Assembly (NCBI GenBank): GCA_017527205.1
Contig: JAFXQK010000061.1
Coordinates: 1-45,978 of the forward strand
From: Lachnospiraceae bacterium
Lineage (GTDB): Bacteria > Bacillota > Clostridia > Lachnospirales > Lachnospiraceae
Length of the DNA stretch: 45,978 bases
Direction of reading: 5' to 3'
The number at the start of each line of letters is the position of its first letter. Within the stretch, counting starts at the first letter, position 1. This document shows, piece after piece, positions 41,783-45,978 of the stretch. Position numbers and translations under genes: made by a program. The notes under the pieces are model-generated. The model had not been told where the DNA came from. It ran no database searches and saw nothing but the letters and a program-made list of their open reading frames with translations.

Positions 41783-44700
41783 TTACCTGAAAGCAGGTCC
41801 CGTTGGCACTCCCTTCTCCGGCTCTGTCTTCTTCACAGTCCCTGTCTTCTTTTCCGATTCCTTCTTTTCCTGCTCCTTCTTTTCAGGCCCGGGCTGCTCC
41901 TCCTGCATTTGAGATGCCGCAGCCTTCTTCTTTGCAGCTTCGTCCAATTGAAGCTTATGCGCCAAAAGACTGTTTTTCAGTTCCTTCGTATTGCCCTGCT
42001 TGACCAGCTCCAGCGTTTTCGGATCCTTCATCATTTCGATGTAAGCCGGTTCCTTTTCGATGACATCCGCTATTTTTTGGATGGCGGTTAAGTCAGCCGT
42101 CTTTTTCATGCCGTCCTTCTGATTACCGGCCTGAAACTCCGCCGCCATGATCTGTGCAACCTCCCTTGGCTGTGGCGATATGATATTTGCCAGATTTGCC
42201 TTGGCATTTTCGATATATCTCTCATAGGTATTCAGTTTTTCGAATTCCTCCACCAGCCTGCCGCCGTGGCCGTCACGCATTTTTCTCTCCAGCTTCCTGA
42301 CCTCTTCCTCCGGCATTCTTTTGATAATCTCAAAAATCCTCTCCGTTTCCTTAAAGGCCTTGCTTGTGACCGTATTGTCAAGCTTCTTGTCGCCCCCCGG
42401 CTTGATCTTCATCCCCTGCCGGATGGCTATGATCTGAGCAATCCCTCGATTCCGATAATAATCATTTTCAAACTCTTTGTTCTTCGCCTTTTTCTGAAGG
42501 GCTTCGATCTGCTCTCTGGCGCTGGGGCGATGCTCCGCCGGCAGATGATGCATGGTCTCGCTGGTAGACCCTGCAACTGCCTTTCCAAACATTTGAGACA
42601 GGGACTTCCCTTCGTCCTTTTTCAGAACGCCCTTTTCCAGGATGTTGTCAGGGACATCAGCGCTTTTTCTCGCGTCTTTGTAGGCTTTGCGGTATTTTTC
42701 GTAAGCCTGCTCCATGGACTCCGTGGTCCGGAATGCCTCCGGATGCTCCTCCACCTCCTTTGCCAGTGCCCTCGCCGCCAAAATCTGATCAGCGACCGGA
42801 TAGATGTCGTCTTTATTGTAGCTCGCTTTCTTATACAGTTCCTTTTTCAATGGGAAGGTAAGTAATTCCTCCAGATACTCCCGGGGGCTTTGTTTTTTAT
42901 CCTTTTTCCTTCCGGCATCCAGCTCCTCACCCACTTTCTGCACCTGCTTCGCAGCCGAGGCCAACCCGCCCTTTGTCATGGCATGGGTGATTCTTTCTTC
43001 GCTGACGCCATCATAAAAATCAATTGAGACACCGTCATTTTTTCTTGAAAGTTCTGTCTGAAGCTTGTTAAATCGGTTGTTCAGTTCACGAATGTCTTCT
43101 TTGGTGAAAGGCTTTTGTTCCCAGCCCGGGGCATCTCCCACCATTTCGTGAAGCACGGACTGTCTGAGCAGGCACTGCTCAATCTCGCCGATAAAATTTT
43201 TATTAGCGGAATAGATCGAGCTCTTAAGCGTCAGGTCATAATCTCCCGCAGTCCCTCTCTCCGGTACGCTCAATTGGTCGTATGCCTCGCTAAACTGCGG
43301 TATCTCCTTCGAAAAGCTCTCAAATAATTCGGGTTTTACATTAAAGCGTAAAAAGGCTGCATGGGCCTGGAGCTTTTCCATGTTCTCAACGAATGCCTGC
43401 TTATCTTCAAGAGTCCCCAGTTGATACTGCACCTCCGGAAGCTGTTTCAGGAACGAGCGTCCCGCAACGCTGTTATCAAGCTTTTCACGGAGTGTATCAT
43501 TCTGTGCCAGCTGCGAAAAGGTCTGCTGATACTGCTGCAATTTGGCCGGATCCTGCTTCAGTTCATCATAGAGCCTTGAAAACGGGCTCTCTGCAATTTC
43601 CCTTGTCGCTTCCCCCATCTGCTCCATCAGTTCTTTGTTGTCCTGCGCACGCACCATCTCATACAGGTCGTTAATGCTGTTGTTATGAAGCATCTGCTTA
43701 AATTCCGGGGAATTCTTCAGTTCCCTCAGCTCCGCCTCATGCGCGTCGCTCTCCATGAGCTCCCTCTGCCGTTCAAAGGGCAGATCCTTCTTGCCCTCAA
43801 GCCACACCAGCTCAGCCGCGGCATTTTCCATTTCCTCGCTGCCGATCTCCAGATCCACGGCATCCTGCTTGATCCGGTTGATCTCCCTCTCTGCGGGAGA
43901 TATGGTGAGAGCGTCAAATTCCTCCTCCATGGCTCCGGCGTAGCCGCGTTTCTTTCCCATTTCAAAAAGCCTGTCCACCTGCTCATCCGAAAGCCCATCC
44001 AGCTTTTCCCTGACTGAGCTCACCTCTTTTTCCAAATTTTCACCGAGGGGCTCTAACAGGTTGCCGTCGATCAAAAGGGTGTGACTTCGTCCGGCCTTGA
44101 CGGATTTGCGCGCCCCCAAAAGCTCCGCAAGGCAGCTCCGCTTTTTCTCCGGCGTGTCAAACTCTTCTTTCTTCATTCTCTCCTTCAGACGTTCCACGCG
44201 GCCGCCAGCCTTAGGCCTCACAGTTTGGGGACACTGCTCCGGTATATGGTCAAGTCCTGCCACATATTTCCGAAACGAAGTGGCAAGCTCCTTCCCACCG
44301 TCCTCTGAAAGTGCGAGCTTTTGCATCTCATCCCTGCCCATCACCTTCACAAAATCCTTCACATGCTCCGAATAAAAGGCCGTGGTCTTGTTCCAGAATT
44401 CCTCCAGCCCCTCGGCAGTTGCCGTATCCTTCAGACTTGCATTGTCAAGGGCATGTCCGGCCAGCACTGTTACAATATCCCTGTCCCGGCTGTTTTCCGA
44501 CCGGTTGTTTCCGTCCTTTAAGAGCCTTTGCTTTGCGCCCTCTACCTGTCTCCGATACTCCTCCCGCAGTCCCTTTGGAGAGATCGTATCCTCCCTCTCA
44601 AAAGGCTTCGTATAGTTCGCATCCTTCTCGGTTCTTGCCGAATCAACCAGTTTTTCTGCCTTCTCCGGGTCCATGCCAAAGGAGGTCAGAAGACCCTTTA

Positions 44701-45978
44701 GCTGCGCCGCGTCCATGCGCTTTCCGCACATGGCTTCGTTGAGCTCCTCCAGCTGCTTTGCCGCCTCCGGATCCTGCTGCGCCCTCTCCTGCAGGCTCCG
44801 ATAGCCCGCCTCGAAGGTATTCATCGCCTCCGTGAATTCCTCCGGCGAAAGATGGGACAGATCCGCCTCTCTTCCGCCGATGGTCTTGCCCACCGTAGTC
44901 TTCCCCGAAAAGAAGGGGGACATGTCGTGGCTGATCGCCTTGAAATTATGGAGCTGACCTATGCAGCTTGTTCCCTTCGGCACCGCATTTTCAAAGCCAA
45001 AAAGGATCGCACCGCAATGCTTCTCGTCACCCTTTCTGGTTCGCATATAGGTATGCCCAAAGGAGCCCTGGGCATCCACGCAATCCGTGCCGTTAAAGGG
45101 CTTGCCCAGACCACCCAGAGGAATGTTCATGCCATAGTTGCCAATGTAAGTAGTGATCTTTTTGTTGAATTGAAGATTTGTGAGCTGCTTTTTCCAGCGG
45201 ATCCGGATTTCCTCAAAGGGTACAACATTCCCGTCCTTGTCAACCTGTCTCCGATGCATCTCGTGACTGGCAAAGCGCCCTTTACGCAGCACGCTGCTGT
45301 CCAGCGCAGACTTTTGCCATGCGTCATACATCTTCGTCTGCTGCTCCTTGCTGCCGGTGGGCAGGGTGAACGCAACCCTTCCGCTGTGTCCAAAGAGCTC
45401 CGCCGTGGTTCCCGCATAGGGCTCGTTGCTCCCGTCCTCATTGTGGATGTCCATGCGCCCCAGCTGGGACATAAACATGGTCTTGGCAAGGAAAACCTGC
45501 TTCTCCTGATTCTCCGCGATCAGCCTTTCCCCTTCGGCACCCGGAAACTTCTTACGGATATTCTCCTTTCTCTCCTCGCTCACGGGATTCAATGTCTCCG
45601 CAAGCATGCGACTGTTCATGTACCGGTCATATTCGCGAAGGCGATCGCTTATGTCATTTCCGTCCTTGTCCGTAACGCCCCGTTCGATCATCTGCGTGAG
45701 CGTATAACGGAACTCCGGGCGATTCGTCATCTCACCCAGTTTGCTCTTCAGTTCATCGCTTAGGGGGGGAAACTCGCCCCCCGGCCCAAATACCTCCTCC
45801 ATCGCCTTTTTGCCGTAATATTCCCGCAGAAATCCGGGGAGATGATTAAACTTACTGACGTCCCCCTGCATCATTCGCTTCGTGCTGTCATTGACCTGAT
45901 CGAGGCTGCTCTCCTCCGTCTTAACGATGTCGCTGTTAAACCGGACATTCTGCTGTGCCAGCGCCTCCTCAATATCCA
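41783..45978 (-). CDS. giant soluble protein of the secretion locus (5' end outside window)
   Basis: At least 1,397 residues. The first ATG in view is at 45874, but the same frame continues upstream without a stop to the edge as protein-like sequence (DIEEALAQQNVRFNSDIVKT), so the true start lies outside. No signal peptide or membrane helix is visible. The N-terminal third looks globular (RVAFTLPTGSKEQQTKMYDA, GMNIPLGGLGKPFNGTDCVD, CIGQLHNFKAISHDMSPFFS); the middle is helical and Glu/Lys-rich. The end (ISPQPREVAQIMAAEF, then Lys/Glu/Pro) loosely resembles the C-terminal module of the four-repeat protein. This is the size and style of a secreted effector or a large scaffold. No catalytic motif recognised. 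Confidence 0.75.
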   Translation of the reverse strand, partial: DIEEALAQQNVRFNSDIVKTEESSLDQVNDSTKRMMQGDVSKFNHLPGFLREYYGKKAMEEVFGPGGEFPPLSDELKSKLGEMTNRPEFRYTLTQMIERGVTDKDGNDISDRLREYDRYMNSRMLAETLNPVSEERKENIRKKFPGAEGERLIAENQEKQVFLAKTMFMSQLGRMDIHNEDGSNEPYAGTTAELFGHSGRVAFTLPTGSKEQQTKMYDAWQKSALDSSVLRKGRFASHEMHRRQVDKDGNVVPFEEIRIRWKKQLTNLQFNKKITTYIGNYGMNIPLGGLGKPFNGTDCVDAQGSFGHTYMRTRKGDEKHCGAILFGFENAVPKGTSCIGQLHNFKAISHDMSPFFSGKTTVGKTIGGREADLSHLSPEEFTEAMNTFEAGYRSLQERAQQDPEAAKQLEELNEAMCGKRMDAAQLKGLLTSFGMDPEKAEKLVDSARTEKDANYTKPFEREDTISPKGLREEYRRQVEGAKQRLLKDGNNRSENSRDRDIVTVLAGHALDNASLKDTATAEGLEEFWNKTTAFYSEHVKDFVKVMGRDEMQKLALSEDGGKELATSFRKYVAGLDHIPEQCPQTVRPKAGGRVERLKERMKKEEFDTPEKKRSCLAELLGARKSVKAGRSHTLLIDGNLLEPLGENLEKEVSSVREKLDGLSDEQVDRLFEMGKKRGYAGAMEEEFDALTISPAEREINRIKQDAVDLEIGSEEMENAAAELVWLEGKKDLPFERQRELMESDAHEAELRELKNSPEFKQMLHNNSINDLYEMVRAQDNKELMEQMGEATREIAESPFSRLYDELKQDPAKLQQYQQTFSQLAQNDTLREKLDNSVAGRSFLKQLPEVQYQLGTLEDKQAFVENMEKLQAHAAFLRFNVKPELFESFSKEIPQFSEAYDQLSVPERGTAGDYDLTLKSSIYSANKNFIGEIEQCLLRQSVLHEMVGDAPGWEQKPFTKEDIRELNNRFNKLQTELSRKNDGVSIDFYDGVSEERITHAMTKGGLASAAKQVQKVGEELDAGRKKDKKQSPREYLEELLTFPLKKELYKKASYNKDDIYPVADQILAARALAKEVEEHPEAFRTTESMEQAYEKYRKAYKDARKSADVPDNILEKGVLKKDEGKSLSQMFGKAVAGSTSETMHHLPAEHRPSAREQIEALQKKAKNKEFENDYYRNRGIAQIIAIRQGMKIKPGGDKKLDNTVTSKAFKETERIFEIIKRMPEEEVRKLERKMRDGHGGRLVEEFEKLNTYERYIENAKANLANIISPQPREVAQIMAAEFQAGNQKDGMKKTADLTAIQKIADVIEKEPAYIEMMKDPKTLELVKQGNTKELKNSLLAHKLQLDEAAKKKAAASQMQEEQPGPEKKEQEKKESEKKTGTVKKTEPEKGVPTGPAFR

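Noticed and set aside
45771..45874. Start of the giant protein at the ATG 45874
   Set aside because: No ribosome site precedes it, and the upstream codons in the same frame are protein-like with no stop to the window edge.
15624..45978. The locus as a complete integrative conjugative element
   Set aside because: Within the window there is no relaxase, tyrosine or large serine integrase, replication gene, or flanking direct repeat. The small serine recombinase at 247-864 is separated by 14 kb of metabolic genes. Absence outside the window is not shown.
1..45978. tRNA, rRNA genes and riboswitches
   Set aside because: No cloverleaf with a CCA-type end, no rRNA sequence and no known riboswitch core was recognised on reading. 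A covariance-model scan would settle this.

Overview
The window looks like a chromosomal segment of a Gram-positive clostridial organism, most probably a Lachnospiraceae member. The reasons are AGGAGG-type ribosome sites, moderate GC content, LxGC lipoprotein signals with no outer-membrane genes, and protein types (AI-2E transporter, GH2 galactosidase, GlxK-type glycerate kinase, PF10127 nucleotidyltransferases) typical of that group. The family assignment is an inference from sequence style; no search was run. Almost every gene is on the minus strand, so the window reads biologically from right to left.

Region A (1-1,500) is a small mobile or regulatory patch. It holds the first codons of a minus-strand gene leaving the window, a small serine recombinase, a divergent XRE regulator with a shared operator of three TGCGTA half-sites, a 28-bp dyad that overlaps a good promoter, and what looks like the remnant of a type I toxin-antitoxin locus with its antisense RNA.

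Region B (1,529-15,539) is a sugar and small-molecule metabolism block. It contains an AEC permease, a Gfo/Idh/MocA oxidoreductase, a GH2 beta-galactosidase-like enzyme, two adjacent PF10127 nucleotidyltransferases, a GNAT-PHP fusion, a DUF3592-like membrane protein, a CE15-like esterase-GNAT fusion, a serine hydrolase, and an unusual HAD / SPFH-like / glycerate-kinase fusion. Several are multi-domain fusions. Linkers contain a coupled 28-codon ORF made of 18-bp repeats, REP-like motifs and a gene fragment.

Region C (15,624-45,978, continuing off the right edge) is a type IV secretion-like locus of more than 30 kb. In transcription order it encodes a giant soluble protein (open beyond the window), an AI-2E transporter, an OmpA-domain lipoprotein, a small pilin-like VirB2/TrbC protein with its own promoter and terminators, two paralogous secreted proteins with a predicted beta-helix module, a VirD4/TraG coupling ATPase, a C-terminally anchored secreted protein, a VirB6/TrbL-like polytopic protein, a VirB3-VirB4 fusion ATPase with a very acidic tail, a STAS-domain protein, a 1,624-residue secreted protein, a lipoprotein, and two charged coiled-coil proteins, one built of four copies of an about 95-residue repeat.

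The locus has the motor, channel, coupling and pilin functions of a T4SS. I see no relaxase, integrase, replication gene, oriT or attachment sites in the visible part. The simplest reading is a chromosomal protein-export or cell-contact machine, with the coiled-coil proteins as candidate substrates and the large secreted, lipid-anchored and OmpA proteins as the wall-spanning part. This is an inference, and the operon continues beyond the window.
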